From assembly GCF_963678635.1 (NCBI RefSeq), contig NC_087066.1:41067223-41131222 (forward strand): 64,000 nt of DNA. The letters are read 5' to 3'. Under the pieces are notes generated by a model. The model worked only from the letters and a program-made list of their open reading frames with translations, was not told the origin of the DNA and searched no databases. Positions 21,401-28,520 of the stretch are shown here, piece by piece. Both the position numbers and the translations under genes were made by a program. Each line of letters begins with the position of its first letter. Position 1 is the first letter of the stretch. Origin of the DNA: Symsagittifera roscoffensis (lineage: Eukaryota; Xenacoelomorpha; Acoela; Convolutidae).

Positions 21401-23481
21401 TTTTTGAATCCAAAAAAGAAGAATGAGCAAGAAATAAATGTACATGCAAGAATATTGAGCAATAATACATGACTACCCGAAGAAAATTTTGAGGCCTTTA
21501 AGTTCGCGCTGACAATGACAATGCTAGTGCAGTTGCTTGCCGGCAGTTCTAAAACTTTCATAAAATTGGCGGAACACATCCTTCATGCTTGTTTTTCCAG
21601 GAACTCAACCATCATACTTGTATACGCTTGTCCACTTGAGGTTTTTTGGTGAAAAATAAGTTTGTTCTGGAGCAGCAATTACGAATTTATCGGCCACCAC
21701 CAGGTAACTGGGAAATAACTTAAAATACCGAGAGTTAGTTGCCGAATTAGACCAAGCGTTTGATGATTATTGATGTAACTTTTTGTTTATGTCATCATAT
21801 CAGTTTTTCAATGAAATTATGATTATAGTCTACTTTTCTCGACTTGTATACTCAACTTCGGTGGCGTGTAAATCAGTCGAAGAAAACAGCTACCATAAAA
21901 ACCAGCTGAAAATCCGTAACCGTTTTATGACAGTTATGTCACGAGTATGGGACCAATTAGGAAAATCATGCAAATCTCATTCAATTGATGTAACGTTTCT
22001 GCTGTTTTTTATACTCTGCTTGGTTTGTTTATTATTCGGCTGGCTTAATTACCCTCACTCAGTTTCTTATGCCTGCCCGGTGAAATCATATGTTTTTTTT
22101 TGTTGTTCAATTTTAGTGAGATTAAAGCAGAACATAAATTTAAGTTTTTTCTCGCCAAAGCACCCTATACTCTCTCGTGGTGCATGCCAATATCTTCAGC
22201 TGGCGTCCCTTTTGATGTAGGGGCCGATTGTTGGAATTTTTTTTCAGTTATTCTCAGCAAATCAAAATTGAGTATTCAAAATTCTCAAAGAAACCGCGGA
22301 AGTTTGTATTTAAGCAAATACATTCATTCAGGCCACCAAACTAAAAGTGATCGACTGCAAAATACGCAATAAAATCATACGCAGGAAGTGTCAGATCTAA
22401 ACACATTGGAAAAAAAATCATTTTTGATTTTTAAAATTTAAGAGGATGCTGATTTCTAAAATTGATAAACAAACGAAACATATATTGAATATCTGCACAA
22501 ATTGTTGTGCAAAACTTGTCTTTAAATCAGTTTTTGCTAGTTTTGATTTCGGTTTTGTGCAAAAAAACTTCAACGAATAGGAAAGTCTAATGATTCTTAT
22601 AAATGGATAACTTTCCATCATTTGGTTCTTCCATCATGAGAATAGCCCTCCTATATATTCAACCTCAAATCAATTTCTCGTAATTTTCAGATATACACTC
22701 GTGGAGTTATTTAAAATTTCAGTTTTAAGAATAAAAACTGGTGTAGTCCGCAGGTAGCACAGAGTATTCCGCTGCATGAGTTTTTTTCACAAATATTGAT
22801 TGAATCTTGTTAGTGTGACGTTGCATTACATATACATGACATGACTAAAGGATTTTAGTGTGCCGAATTACGCATACTTTTTGCTCCGACCTTCAAAGCT
22901 TTTATGCGAGCTCTAGAGGCGCTAAAGAAATCCATTTGTACTTATATTTAGCATGTGTATGAAGAACAAAATTTTTTCCCTTGGTTGGCAAATTGAATTT
23001 GTCTTATTATCCGGCATTGAGACGGTAAATACATCCCTTCGATCTTTTTTTTCAAATTTTTGCATCAAATTTTCAAGTAAAATTTTTTTGAATCAGCTTT
23101 AAAGTGCTTCGCCCTGATTTACGAGCAGTTTTGTTGAGTTCAATTCGGTTGAGCTCTGATTTGAAGTACGTAGTAACTAAACTCGAGCAAATTTGCTATC
23201 TAGGTTCTAGAAAATTATACATATGGTGTGCTATATTGGATGTCCCCTTTTTCTTTTCATTAGTGGTCGGAACTCTAATTGGGTTTAAATACTTTGTTGT
23301 GACAGGTAAGACCAAATGCGACATGAGTGAGCTGATGAAACAGTGGATCAGGGACAGAAACGAGGACATCAAGACCTACAGAGAGCAGACCCACTTCCAC
23401 TCCATCTTCCGACCACCCACAGCCACTCCTGCTGCTGCTGCTGCTGCTGCGCAAAAGTGGGAGCTTCTCGGAGAAATCTGA
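296..23481 (+). CDS. Flavin-containing monooxygenase-like gene, C-terminal half (4 exons)
   Basis: FMOs are FAD- and NADPH-dependent enzymes that oxygenate soft nucleophiles such as amines and sulfides. Four exons (296-473, 1066-1307, 19029-19166, 23306-23481) total about 734 nt, roughly 244 residues. Animal FMOs are about 430-530 aa, so the FAD-binding N-terminal half lies left of the window. Seen: a second Rossmann dinucleotide-binding motif (VVGSSFSAED), the DAIIYCTGY motif typical of the family, and GT/AG junctions with compatible phases (2, 1, 1). The second visible intron is 17.7 kb and the third 4.1 kb; both are filled with transposable elements. All four exons are open, so the gene is likely functional. 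The exact FMO subfamily and substrate cannot be told from this half. Confidence 0.85.
509..890. repeat. hAT-like MITE relative in FMO intron, degenerate
   Basis: The block starts with GGGCGGATCTATGATTTCC at about 512 and repeats almost the same 25 bp at about 538, so the terminus is partly duplicated. It ends near AAGTCCGC at about 880 after a G-run (833-847). Both ends resemble the termini of the intact element at 17450-17859, in the opposite orientation. It fills most of the 592-bp intron between the first two visible FMO exons. Confidence 0.45.
1066..1307 (+). CDS. FMO-like exon with DxxxxCTGY motif
   Basis: The acceptor is CATTCCAG and the first base completes an AGC serine codon from the previous exon. 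The exon encodes FKDGSKQDYDAIIYCTGY, which matches the conserved D-x4-(A/C)TGY signature near the NADPH/FAD interface in FMOs. It continues with PDNPQLFYIGMQNQFYTHP and ends near CAKIIKG. The donor is AAAAG|GTGAAA (phase 1). Translation past the donor soon becomes low-complexity, supporting the exon end. Confidence 0.85.
1308..3100. other. Start of the 17.7-kb FMO intron; no gene seen
   Basis: AT-rich DNA. Two structures stand out: a near-perfect inverted repeat at 2012-2156, and a cluster of GCGGTTTTT motifs in both orientations at 2905-3060. The short ORFs here show no recognisable domain and are ignored. Confidence 0.5.
2012..2156. repeat. Long imperfect inverted repeat (foldback/MITE candidate)
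   Basis: The left arm (about 2012-2070) and right arm (about 2098-2156) are close reverse complements over roughly 59 bp, for example TACTTGCGACTTTCCGAACA against TGTTCGGACAGTCGCAAGTA. The loop is about 27 nt. No target duplication was recognised. A foldback or hairpin MITE is the simplest reading. Confidence 0.55.
3101..7118. repeat. Three tandem copies of a 1.42-kb repeat
   Basis: Copies begin with AGCGACCCTGCACGATTTG at 3101, 4520 and 5937, giving periods of 1419 and 1417 bp; they look about 97% alike by eye. Each contains a conserved ~200-bp head, a TAAAGTAGACA motif repeat, and an inner sub-repeat of about 170 bp. That sub-repeat is present twice in copies 1 and 2 and once in copy 3, and holds the palindrome GCGCGAAATATATCGCGCG. 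Copy 3 is interrupted near its end by the BEL element. No long ORF is shared by all copies. Function unknown. Confidence 0.85.
7124..7588 (+). repeat. BEL1 5' LTR
   Basis: 465 bp, starting TG and ending CA, matching 16340-16803. It carries a tRNA-like block with box A TGGCCAAGCGG (7207-7217) and box B GGTTCGAGTCC (7254-7264). The direct repeat GATAT lies just outside. Confidence 0.92.
7199..7275 (+). other. tRNA-like sequence (Leu/Ser-type box A, box B) in BEL1 5' LTR
   Basis: TGGCCAAGCGG at 7207 matches the box A of Leu/Ser tRNAs and GGTTCGAGTCC at 7254 is a perfect box B. The sequence between does not fold into a clean anticodon arm, and the acceptor ends pair poorly. This is a tRNA-derived segment rather than a tRNA gene. 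The same block is in the 3' LTR (about 16415-16491) with both boxes unchanged. Confidence 0.55.
7592..7609 (+). promoter_or_regulatory. BEL1 primer binding site, tRNA-Lys-like
   Basis: TGGCGCCCCACAAGGGAC lies three bases after the LTR. Its first eight bases match the complement of a tRNA-Lys 3' end, and GGGAC further in also agrees. Minus-strand DNA synthesis would start here. Some bases differ from the usual tRNA-Lys complement, so the exact primer is inferred. Confidence 0.6.
7610..9061 (+). other. BEL1 leader with decayed coding remnants
   Basis: The leader is unusually long (1.45 kb). A reading frame at about 7935-8153 is open (ending in ASRKLT, stop 8151-8153) and rich in K, R and Q. 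Another at about 8812-8960 reads PPPTIGETKSQ and then an S/L-rich stretch. Two similar blocks of about 75 bp (8738-8820 and 8941-9015, sharing TTCATCCTCAGGTTT) form a direct repeat. I recognise no domain. It may be the decayed N-terminal extension of ORF1 or a separate lost ORF. Confidence 0.35.
9062..9697 (+). CDS. BEL1 accessory ORF1, WHDxxNNSIS protein (SGNH-hydrolase-like?)
   Basis: An intact 211-aa ORF with an ATG start lies between the leader and gag; this position is normally empty in BEL/Pao elements. Landmarks: ASS (7-9), PGLS (33-36), WHDAINNSIS (65-74), YCRRNGT (105-111), a conserved LHQ (150-152) and a K/R-rich tail. A homologue encoded by the Penelope-like element at 49689-50291 (-) has ASS, GLS, WHD and NNS at the same residue numbers. 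The order Ser, Gly, Asn, His resembles blocks I, II, III and V of SGNH hydrolases, and esterase domains are known in CR1 LINE ORF1. This is inference, as no GDS or DxxH is visible. It is intact while the neighbouring gag is broken. Confidence 0.75.
   Translation: MVFILGASSLDHALRILSAPSQKGVKETCFSKPGLSFNFNARGSQKTIQYYLHHFLSNRNDLVIWHDAINNSISKHRSNNNRSLSTDQLKSLLLRYKENITAIVYCRRNGTDNIEKESKKTGILVLNIVEDLISKRKAKDQILIEKYKELHQPPFLELKTLLLLRRYSADLNTLKAKKKRNRLSPKNRRAIRNRLKTLKLQVTPLCKLLMY
9770..11528 (+). pseudogene. BEL1 gag, N-terminal part (broken)
   Basis: Starting at ATG 9770, a coiled-coil-type charged protein reads through in-frame stops at 9845 (TGA) and 10292 (TAA). It then shifts frame near 10505, continues through stops at 11074 and 11428, and reaches HSRKDHLPEWKLTQFDGNP at about 11454. 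That last motif (LPxWxLxxFDGxPxxWxxF) is typical of the BEL/Pao gag region. The 10295-10525 part is a K/E/Q-rich coiled coil; the 10687-11430 part is rich in S, T, P and N. The N-terminal gag is clearly decayed. Confidence 0.75.
11529..13172 (+). CDS. BEL1 gag C-terminus, zinc knuckles, aspartic protease and start of RT
   Basis: The open frame joins the preceding gag by a frameshift near 11550; the true sequence starts around RLSDDVKLAYLKTLV. In order: the rest of a BEL/Pao gag domain, zinc-knuckle clusters CSVCKGQHALWNC (about 12117) and CFACLQSNHSFRNC, then CPKPDCESTHNVFLHG. A retroviral-type aspartic protease follows (ALCDSAS, about 12500, where LDSGS/T is more usual; IIIGQDFY near 12815), then the linker VRLPIGWVLRGPLP and the beginning of RT (KTWYELDSYG). 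It ends at TAG 13170, where the related element has tyrosine, so this is a premature stop. Confidence 0.85.
   Translation: MVWAVHIDGRLSDDVKLAYLKTLVVGKAKSAIAEYSYSGVLYKDALATLQRKFGQPHAVVGAHLDKLSNSPPLKMHNSENVIGFSSAISGLVAVFKSLSFNDDLKSVNLLNQAVSKLPPNLKEAWSMQTVRRQWHQPTLLDFNGWLKEKAEGHERLKTINSKVKSEEPVKQKVSTKVFASNANVSNKTKGKPKYPPCSVCKGQHALWNCAVFKEKNATQRAKHVAEQKLCFACLQSNHSFRNCSKARKCPKPDCESTHNVFLHGAEKIFPPKDTKSSPASGNANTKHVSNNAAVGNIHSQESTKGLLPVASLAVSSDATITNALALCDSASTHSWVSADLVKRLHLVGTPVNLTINGFNSTSVMKTHQVSFQVSAETNNSEFLFSFRIYVKDHIRIGSDSLSIPELQEKYPQMAPIKPIHYKYEDVEIIIGQDFYHAIRPVEYLLGEDSISPYAVRLPIGWVLRGPLPPSFKSNSSCFKCVVEDMSLADQIKTWYELDSYGAFKQVDTRSAADKRALSDLKNDNFHDSERYIVPMLWNDKESSLPNN
13173..13648 (+). pseudogene. 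BEL1 RT segment between frameshifts
   Basis: After the stop at 13170 the RT reads on (AQLKSLEKRLDKD), changes frame near 13277, and continues with REWYLPHHPVLNPNKPGKVR and SADIEGMLLQV (RT motif A region, D at about 13515). It changes frame again near 13640. The matching part of the second BEL element is open, which supports the reading. Confidence 0.75.
13635..16358 (+). CDS. BEL1 pol: RT, RNase H, integrase and C-terminal domain
   Basis: A 907-codon open frame. RT motif C reads FYKDDYLDSF (about 13740), keeping the DD. RNase H acidic residues appear in HMFGDSS, SPKLELQA, MWTDST and GDNPADTGTRG. The integrase has an HHCC finger (H near 15240-15265, C at CVAC), then D in GVDYFGPF (15459-15461), D in SDNGTNF (15645-15647) and E in GGSWERLVRS (about 15792), the DDE triad. 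A BEL/Pao-type C-terminal domain (IWTRWMREYVPSLNRR and LKAGDLVWVIEPDTPRG) follows. The frame ends at TAA 16356, inside the first 19 bases of the 3' LTR. There is no ATG at the frame's left end; it is entered from upstream by frameshift. Confidence 0.9.
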   Translation: MVARDSPTCANFALQKAASDNQAEYPEAASAVVQKFYKDDYLDSFQNRDDALKLGRDLISLLKLGGFCLIKFVSNVPDVTTTLDPDNRESNSSVKDICASPDQSSHVLGLKWDHVKDTLVVSRRVDRPLDKAITQRTLLSFVSSVFDPIGLVAPYTVKARLLLKDIWRISGQKWDDDLPEEIKKQFREWHSGLHLLGSLTIPRSYFIEPFDRIELHMFGDSSQDVFCAVAFLRARLVSSHQTELDFAFGKARVAPMKALSSPKLELQAALLATRLKEEILKGLTFKVTDIFMWTDSTTVLQWLHSCSKLPVFVGNRTGEILESTTTDQWHHILSGDNPADTGTRGISSEALKESSWVNGPSILRTTDWPFKPDTRVIDKIRLKGPSCDIDICLENSSNFFVDILTEKNLPFGKWDRFNSIVKYKRAVAFLLRWLPSHKHFRSSILELTDPSEMDVAEQKLIYLSQGETFPSELKLLRSGKVITRNSRIAKYSPFIGPAGILRSTGRIRRLVNSDFDSKHPIILDARHAVARLLVQHLHVRNFHQGLDYMRAVVNSKYVVLNLRWLLRNIENTCVACRKRKAQTVTHIMADLPIERLGYKQPPFTNTGVDYFGPFLVPIRRSTEKRWSFLLTCLTTRAMHIEVVPSLDTSSCVMCVERFIARRGTPTTIMSDNGTNFVGAQKELLACIESWNKLAPAVFVQKGIKWKFNPPSAPHHGGSWERLVRSVKRVLYDILGNRRLTEKVLRTTLCLVEQSLNARPITAVSSDPLDLEALTPNHFILGQHAASFPSLSFEENFDHKKRFARAQSYANAIWTRWMREYVPSLNRRAKWHNQSEVKLKAGDLVWVIEPDTPRGHYPLARILKLHYGKDGRARSADIKTITSELTRPTVKLAPVLPCLGVEDVAAQI
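16328..16339 (+). promoter_or_regulatory. BEL1 polypurine tract
   Basis: AGGGGTGGAGGA directly precedes the 3' LTR, the position of the plus-strand primer. It overlaps the end of the pol coding sequence. Confidence 0.6.
16340..16803 (+). repeat. BEL1 3' LTR
   Basis: 464 bp, about 95% like the 5' LTR, followed by the target duplication GATAT (16804-16808). It contains the pol stop codon at its start and the tRNA-like block (box A about 16425-16435, box B about 16472-16482). Confidence 0.92.
16804..17441. other. Flank of BEL1 and degenerate GTCGAGCA/GTCGAAAC repeats
   Basis: The first ~120 bp resemble the tail of the 1.42-kb repeat unit (a CACCCCGAGCACAAATATTCCG block against CACACCGAGAATGAATATTCCG), so the BEL insertion split that copy. 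From about 17080 on, short motifs like GTCGAGCA and GTCGAAACATACC recur irregularly, continuing at 17860-17940: a degenerate minisatellite. Confidence 0.5.
17450..17859. mobile_element. hAT-like MITE with 8-bp target duplication
   Basis: A 410-bp non-coding element. The left terminus CAGGGGCGGATTTAGG and the reverse complement of the right terminus, CAGGGGCGGATCTAGG, match at 15 of 16 bases. The 8-bp direct repeat GTCGAAAC flanks it (17442-17449 and 17860-17867). CAGGGG ends with 8-bp duplications fit the hAT superfamily. The interior has G- and C-runs and no transposase, so it depends on an autonomous relative. One caution: GTCGAAAC also recurs in the surrounding minisatellite. Confidence 0.75.
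17868..19028. other. End of the 17.7-kb FMO intron; no gene seen
   Basis: AT-rich. A block at about 18760-18890 (GGGTCCAAAATTCACATATGC, TTAGTTCCTGATAGGG, TCGTCACTTGGTACC) resembles 23595-23730 downstream of the FMO stop, so a dispersed repeat flanks the last exons. No coding sequence recognised. Confidence 0.4.
19029..19166 (+). CDS. FMO-like exon, charged helical segment
   Basis: The acceptor TTATAG precedes GC-GAG-TAC and the two bases complete a glycine codon (phase 1). The exon encodes GEYKVPSRSEMMKEIAEK, then an acidic/basic helix, then DFFEGIDFQTAHVNELAQ. This corresponds to the helical C-terminal part of FMOs. The donor is ACAG|GTATCGG (phase 1). It is clearly richer in G+C than the surrounding intron. 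A CCCGGG-ended repeat starts only about 25 bp beyond the donor. Confidence 0.8.
19191..19508. repeat. CCCGGG-ended repeat, partial copy in FMO intron
   Basis: Begins CCCGGGTTGAACTCCATAGAC, the reverse complement of the right end of the element at 37502-38384. It includes the palindromic TTTCCATATATGGAA and stops around GTGTGCATAACGTT, reading the element backwards. It starts 25 bp after the exon donor at 19166. Non-coding. Confidence 0.5.
19902..20830 (-). pseudogene. Ty3/gypsy pol tail fragment
   Basis: On the minus strand, 20773-20540 encodes an acidic segment with WEERSDLTYAAALRKAPLI, resembling the end of gypsy integrases. After a frame change this leads to NYTIKLKNGSVIRKSAVAVK (about 20510-20440), a typical integrase C-terminal barrel. 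An open 182-codon K/S/E-rich tail ends at 19902. The tail (KKRKPATLQEML, RKSPRRRKP) looks disordered and basic. No RT or LTR is attached. I read it as a truncated gypsy 3' part; the tail could also be a separate disordered ORF. Confidence 0.5.
20860..23305. other. FMO intron sequence; no gene seen
   Basis: AT-rich. Short ORFs at 21783-22372 lack recognisable domains. The segment near 21060-21200 faintly resembles the tail of the 1.42-kb repeat. The branch/acceptor region precedes 23306. Confidence 0.4.
23306..23481 (+). CDS. FMO-like terminal exon with a polyalanine microsatellite
   Basis: The acceptor GACAG precedes GT-AAG-ACC (phase 1). The exon encodes KTKCDMSELMKQWIRDRNED, then a Y/Q/H-rich stretch and FHSIFRPP, and ends QKWELLGEI before TGA at 23479-23481. 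Seven alanines are encoded by GCT repeats at 23431-23451, a coding microsatellite just upstream of the terminal helix. I infer this is a length-variable tail. I did not identify a convincing polyadenylation signal. Confidence 0.8.
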
Positions 23482-24750
23482 TCATGAAGGACACGGATAC
23501 TTTTTTGTATAATTCTTTATACTTTTGAGTGCTACAACCGCTTCTATTACATTAATTTTTTGAATGAATGATATGGGATCTCTTTAACTGTCCCCCCTTT
23601 TGCATAAGTGGCACTTCGTTACTAGGTACGAAATTCACATATGCCTAACCATTGAATTATTTCCTTATAGGGTTGGTAATTCGTTACTAGGTTCCGAGGG
23701 GGAGGGGGGTTGATAAGGAAATCCATAGTGTGTTTCGGTCAATTCCAAGCGCTACTTATATATTTTTGAATCTATTATATGTGTTTTCGGTCGATTACTA
23801 GTACTACAGTACTCAATTATATTATTCCCATCATGTATGAATCTGTAAAACGAGACTTGTTTTTCGTTAAAATGCCCATATGTTGAAAAAGAGAGAGTCC
23901 GATTTTTACACATCGATGTGCTCGCTTGTGAAGTCAGTTTCAGTTACCCAATTAATTTTACTCATACGATTTGGCTTTTGTAAAAGTAAACGTTCAACTT
24001 AATCCAACGAGTTTTCTTTGTTAAGAAAATGGTATTTTAGTTTGCAACTTTCATATTAGATTCTAATTTGCACTCTTAAAAGCTTGATTGTTATATGAAC
24101 AGTTTTTTCGACTCACTTTGATTCATGATTGCTCGACTTCGAACTGTGTTAATAACTAGGATATTAGTGCAGCAACAACATTTTGTAGCCTCTCAGCATT
24201 AACAACCTGCACTATATCTTTTTATATTATAATAGCTTATGCTCATTTTGAACCTCAGTTTAATTTTGAACACTCCAGATTGTAAATTTGAGATAAGAGC
24301 TAATTTGTACAATTTTCAAAACTTCATTGTATTATCCTTTGAAAGAAAAACAAATTCATATTCGAAAGAAATCAATTTTGGGCCTTTTGTTCCCTGGATA
24401 ACCTGCAAAGCCAAAAATTTTGGCAAAAAAATTCTGTATGTGGATTGCATTGACAAATGCTAGTCTTTGGAAAAATGTATATTGAAGTTGCATGATTAAA
24501 GCTTTTGTATGCTATCAAGTTCAATACTTCAAAAAGTTCTAAAATCAATTGTAAGCGAAATCAATTGTGCCTGTTACAATATGTATTTTTTTGTTTTTAA
24601 CATTACGAGGCCAAACCGTGCACTGGACAGGCGCATTATTTTGTGTCAGTATGTGACTGGTTTCCGGAAACAAATCTTTGAATGAAGAGAGCTTCCTTTT
24701 TGCGAATCCGCTTTCAAATCACAAAATACATAGTTTGGGCTCATAATGAA
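23482..24750. other. Downstream of FMO; no gene seen
   Basis: AT-rich sequence between the FMO stop and the gypsy element. The dispersed block at 23595-23730 is shared with 18760-18890. Confidence 0.4.
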
Positions 24751-24759
24751 TTTTTTTTG

Positions 24760-25709
24760 AACTTGAGAACTGTGTCATTCACTTTGGGCTTGGGATCTTC
24801 TTGAGGCTTATCGGCACTTTTTAGGTGGTGTCCGCTCCCCCATCCGGGCTCCCCCTCGCGGTCGGCTGATAGTCTTGCCACCGGACGTGCCTGAAGCTGC
24901 TTGTGGTAGTACGTTAAGAACCTCATCCGACGTATCTTTGGCCGTCAAAACATTTATTTCTTGTGTTTCCATTGTGACCGCAAAAATCCAAAAATCTCGA
25001 CGGTCGTCAATCCCTGAGTGGCCTCGTATCATTCCACAGGACCGCTTTAGTGGTCTGAACCAATGGGCTACTCGTTCTCAGCCCCTCCTGCAAAGAGTTC
25101 TCCGGTAAAGGTCCCATCACACCGTTCTCTATTTTGATTGACTTCGGGGTCGATGTCGCCTCGCCTTCATCTTTACCCTGTACGACTCCCTCCTGTGTGT
25201 CCATATCCGTTGAGCCATTCGTTGACGTGTTCGGCGCGTCCTCCCCTTCGTCCGTGGATGATAAAACGATCGGTGTTGACAGTTTTCCTCTAGTTTCGGT
25301 CTCCATTTGTGTAACACTAATCTCTTCTGAACTCGAATGTGGAACGATGAGATTGGTGGCCGAAATTTTAACTCTCGTCTTCTGCTACCCGCGGATTTTC
25401 CTTCGGCTGTTCTTGCGGTGACTCGTTGGCACCAACCTTTGGCAACACTCTGATGGCATCGCGGTCAGCTGTCGGGCTATCCGTACACATCAAATCCTCG
25501 GATGAACTATCAGTCCAGATGGTGTTGTTCGCTGTGCCCGTGACAGCGCCCAACGGTCGTCGTGTTGTTGATTCCGTGGGTAGTTCCGCTGTGGCCTGTA
25601 TCGCCGCTTCCTTGCGGGGATCCGTTGGCCGTGGCGGTGAAGATATATCCGCCGTCGTTACTGTCTCTGAGTCAAAACCACATAGACTGATCGGATTATC
25701 AGAGTTCAA
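24760..25709 (-). pseudogene. Disordered tail ORFs after gypsy integrase
   Basis: Three overlapping open frames on the minus strand (25709-25368, 25306-25007, 25032-24808) are rich in S, T, P, E and D, then basic (SRPRGGARMGERTPPKKCR). The stretch is richer in G+C than its surroundings. No membrane segment suggests an envelope. The composition resembles the tail at 20450-19902, so it may be a shared C-terminal extension of this gypsy family. Function unknown. Confidence 0.4.
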
Positions 25710-25899
25710 AGTATGGCTGCGGTTTAAACCGATCTTGGTTTTTCCAAAATATTTGGTAACCTTTCTATGAACCGTTTTATTCGAATTTCAAAATATGGCT
25801 GCGTTTTGAAGTTCTAAGTATGGCTGCGATTTGAACCGATCTTGATTTTTCCAAAATATTTGATAACCTTTCTGTTGAGCGGTTAAGACCGGCGCTTTA

Positions 25900-26974
25900 T
25901 TCGTAAAACTGCTAGGTTCTGCACTCGAAAATGGCGTGGACTCCGCCTGCGGATGCTCTACCCTGTTGTTCATAGCCATTGTCCTCATCTGGTCTTGTGT
26001 ATTCCTGCATAACTTGGGCCGTAAACATCTTGTTGCGATCCAGAGAATACAAAATTTTTTTCCAAGATATGTTACTCGACAAAGCACACATCGCTACCGT
26101 TTGCCAGACGGTATTTGGCTTACGACCAAAATATGCTTCAAATGGCGAACATCCCATTGATTGATGAATTGTTGTTCAAATTGTGAACAAAATCTCATTT
26201 ACTGCTGATTTGAGCGCCGGCCGTAGCTTTTTTTGAAACGAGTATGCCATGAGACGTTCTCGGAGTGTTTGTAGGCATCGTTCCACTAATCCTGTGGCGC
26301 GATGCTGCCCTACCGGGGCGAAAGTTAACTGAATGTTATAAGTGGCACTTTATTCCGCTTTGATTTTGCAATGAAGTCCGACACCTGGTCCGTACGAATG
26401 GCTCCCGGAATTGCGTGTAGTGCGATATAATATTCCAGCTATTTTTTTAAACACCGTAGCATTAGTTTTTGTGGTGATCCGTATTGAAAGAATTTTGGCA
26501 AACGAGCTAGTGTTTATTAGCACCCCTAACCGGCGGTAGCGGGACCAAAAAATCCAACTGCAGCTCATGATTGGTTTCTTCTAAGAGAATCAACTTAATA
26601 ACGTCCCCCGCCGGAGAAATTGACTTCAAGTTCCTAGCGGACTTTACCCACTCTTTAAATTGGCCGCGGTGAGTTGGATTGTTATGTAGCTACCAGAAAC
26701 AGTTAGTGACATCTCGCATCTTGAACTTGCCCGTATGCCCCTGGTGCATTCCCATCATAACTGGTGACCTAAGCTGATGTGGCATAAGTAATCAGTCCTC
26801 GAGGAAAAAAATTCCATATGACGTATCGAGTTTGTCAAGATAATGATTAAAGTAGTGATCCAAGTTACAAACTTTGTCATAATTTTCATCGAGTAAAGAT
26901 TCAACAATGCAATTAAGAATTTCATCGGCCTTCGTTAGTATTGCAAAAAGTACTGCATTAAATAATCCTGCCAT
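25900..26974 (-). pseudogene. Gypsy integrase (broken)
   Basis: 26974-26792 encodes the segment before the zinc finger (LDKLDTSYGIFFLED). It then reads LLMPHQLRSPVMMGMHQGHT and GKFKMRDVTNCFW, with stops, followed by ELQLDFLVPLPPVRGANKH where LDF.GPLP is the first-D region. 26157-25912 has MGCSPFEAYFGRKPNTVWQ, a strong gypsy integrase C-terminal signature. The central D and E are in heavily damaged sequence. Confidence 0.7.
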
Positions 26975-27505
26975 TCAAATAAGATGCTAGGAATGGCGTT
27001 AGAAGCAACCGAAATAAATTAGTAAGTTACAATTTGAACACTGCTCTGTACGTGAGTGAATTGAACTACACATTTTGATCAAACAACAATTCTTAAACGC
27101 GTCGATGAGTTTTTTCGATCGACCTTCCTTCCGATGACGTAATTCTCGTTCTGGTTTCCTTTCACACATAACGTCATGATTCAGGTTCAGCGCTCCAGTA
27201 TTACTGACTACCGACGATTGTAATAGTCTATTAACACTCCTAATTCGAGCTGTAATACTAGTAATGCCCAATTCCGACAATATCGGAGCATCCTGAATAA
27301 ATAGACAACAAGTCCCGTAATTTCCCCCCAGAGATGTACTCTATTTCATAGTCGATGGGCAAGAAACGATCGACCGAACGAACTAACCGGTTTAGGTTGT
27401 TTTAGAGTCCTTCTCTTTTGAAAAGCAATTTATTAAATATTGCCTTATGGTTGATAAAAGTATTGAATGGAGACCCAAATAAATAGTTCTCGTAATGATT
27501 TGTCA

Positions 27506-28520
27506 CTAAACATCCGCTAATAATAATTCCAACTCACTGATGCTGTATTTTAGCCCAGACTCATTTAAGAACCTCGAGGCATAAGAAATGGTTTTCCACC
27601 TGTCGGTTTGAAGTTGCTCTAAAGCGGCCCCTAATCCTGGTTTTGAAGAGGCGCATTTTGTTCTTTTTTTTTGTTTTTCGGCATCAAAATGGTGTTTTTG
27701 GACGAACTTCACGAGCTTTTTTTTGTTTCGGCAAAAACCATTTCATGATTAGAAATCTACTCAAACTACGAATATTTCTTCAAGTCTTAAAACGAATCTG
27801 TTGTTCATGCGAGATTCGGAATAATTCGAATAAAATGGTTCATTGACCCGATGAGTGAACCTATATCGGTAATATTTTTTGTGATTTTTTCATATTACCG
27901 ATAGATTCGATTTTTCTTTCAATGAGGACTGTACCCTTAGTGGACAGTCGAAACCCCAGCCACTCTATTTCTCTTACAAAAAACGTACAGATAATCCATT
28001 TGACTGCAGCATTATTAGTGTTTAGTACGTATAGGACGGTTTAAACTTCACGCCAATGGCCTTCTTCAGACCCTTTTGATGCACCTAAGCTGGGTAGTCA
28101 AGCATCCCCGGCAAATTTTTCAACATGGAATCCATTACCCGCTAAAAATTGTTTTACATATCAACTAAAACTATAGAACTCCGTTTTGAAGCGGTTTGTA
28201 CTCGTTATACTTCGGCCGACTATACTGAAAGTGCATTGGCAACTCGGTTTTTCACTCAATTGAATCTGAAAACATACTTATTTATAATCAAATTTCGAAA
28301 ACCATATTGGTGCATTCTTATCGCCGCTTTTGACCAAAGCCACATTATCAACCAGCTCAATCATTTTTCGCATTTGACATCGGTTCCAATAAACCGTCTG
28401 ATTGATCAATTTCGAAATTAGGGCCAATTCAACTGATCCATCCCAATTTGACGTAACGACCGTAGCATGAATAAACAGTACTCTGTACAATTTACCCAAA
28501 TTAACAAAATATCTTTTTTT
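27506..28520 (-). pseudogene. Gypsy reverse transcriptase and RNase H (broken)
   Basis: Pieces in order on the minus strand: ELVDNVALVKSGDKNAPIWF and SKFDYK (motif A region, about 28380-28280); RFKTEFYSF (motif B area, about 28170); ASKGSEEGHWREV then AAVKWIICTFFVREIEWLGF (about 28080-27950); and 27712-27506, with GLGAALEQLQTDRWKTISYA (RNase H), in frame. The YxDD box cannot be read; the sequence there is MLDYPA then stop. The gene is dead. Confidence 0.7.
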
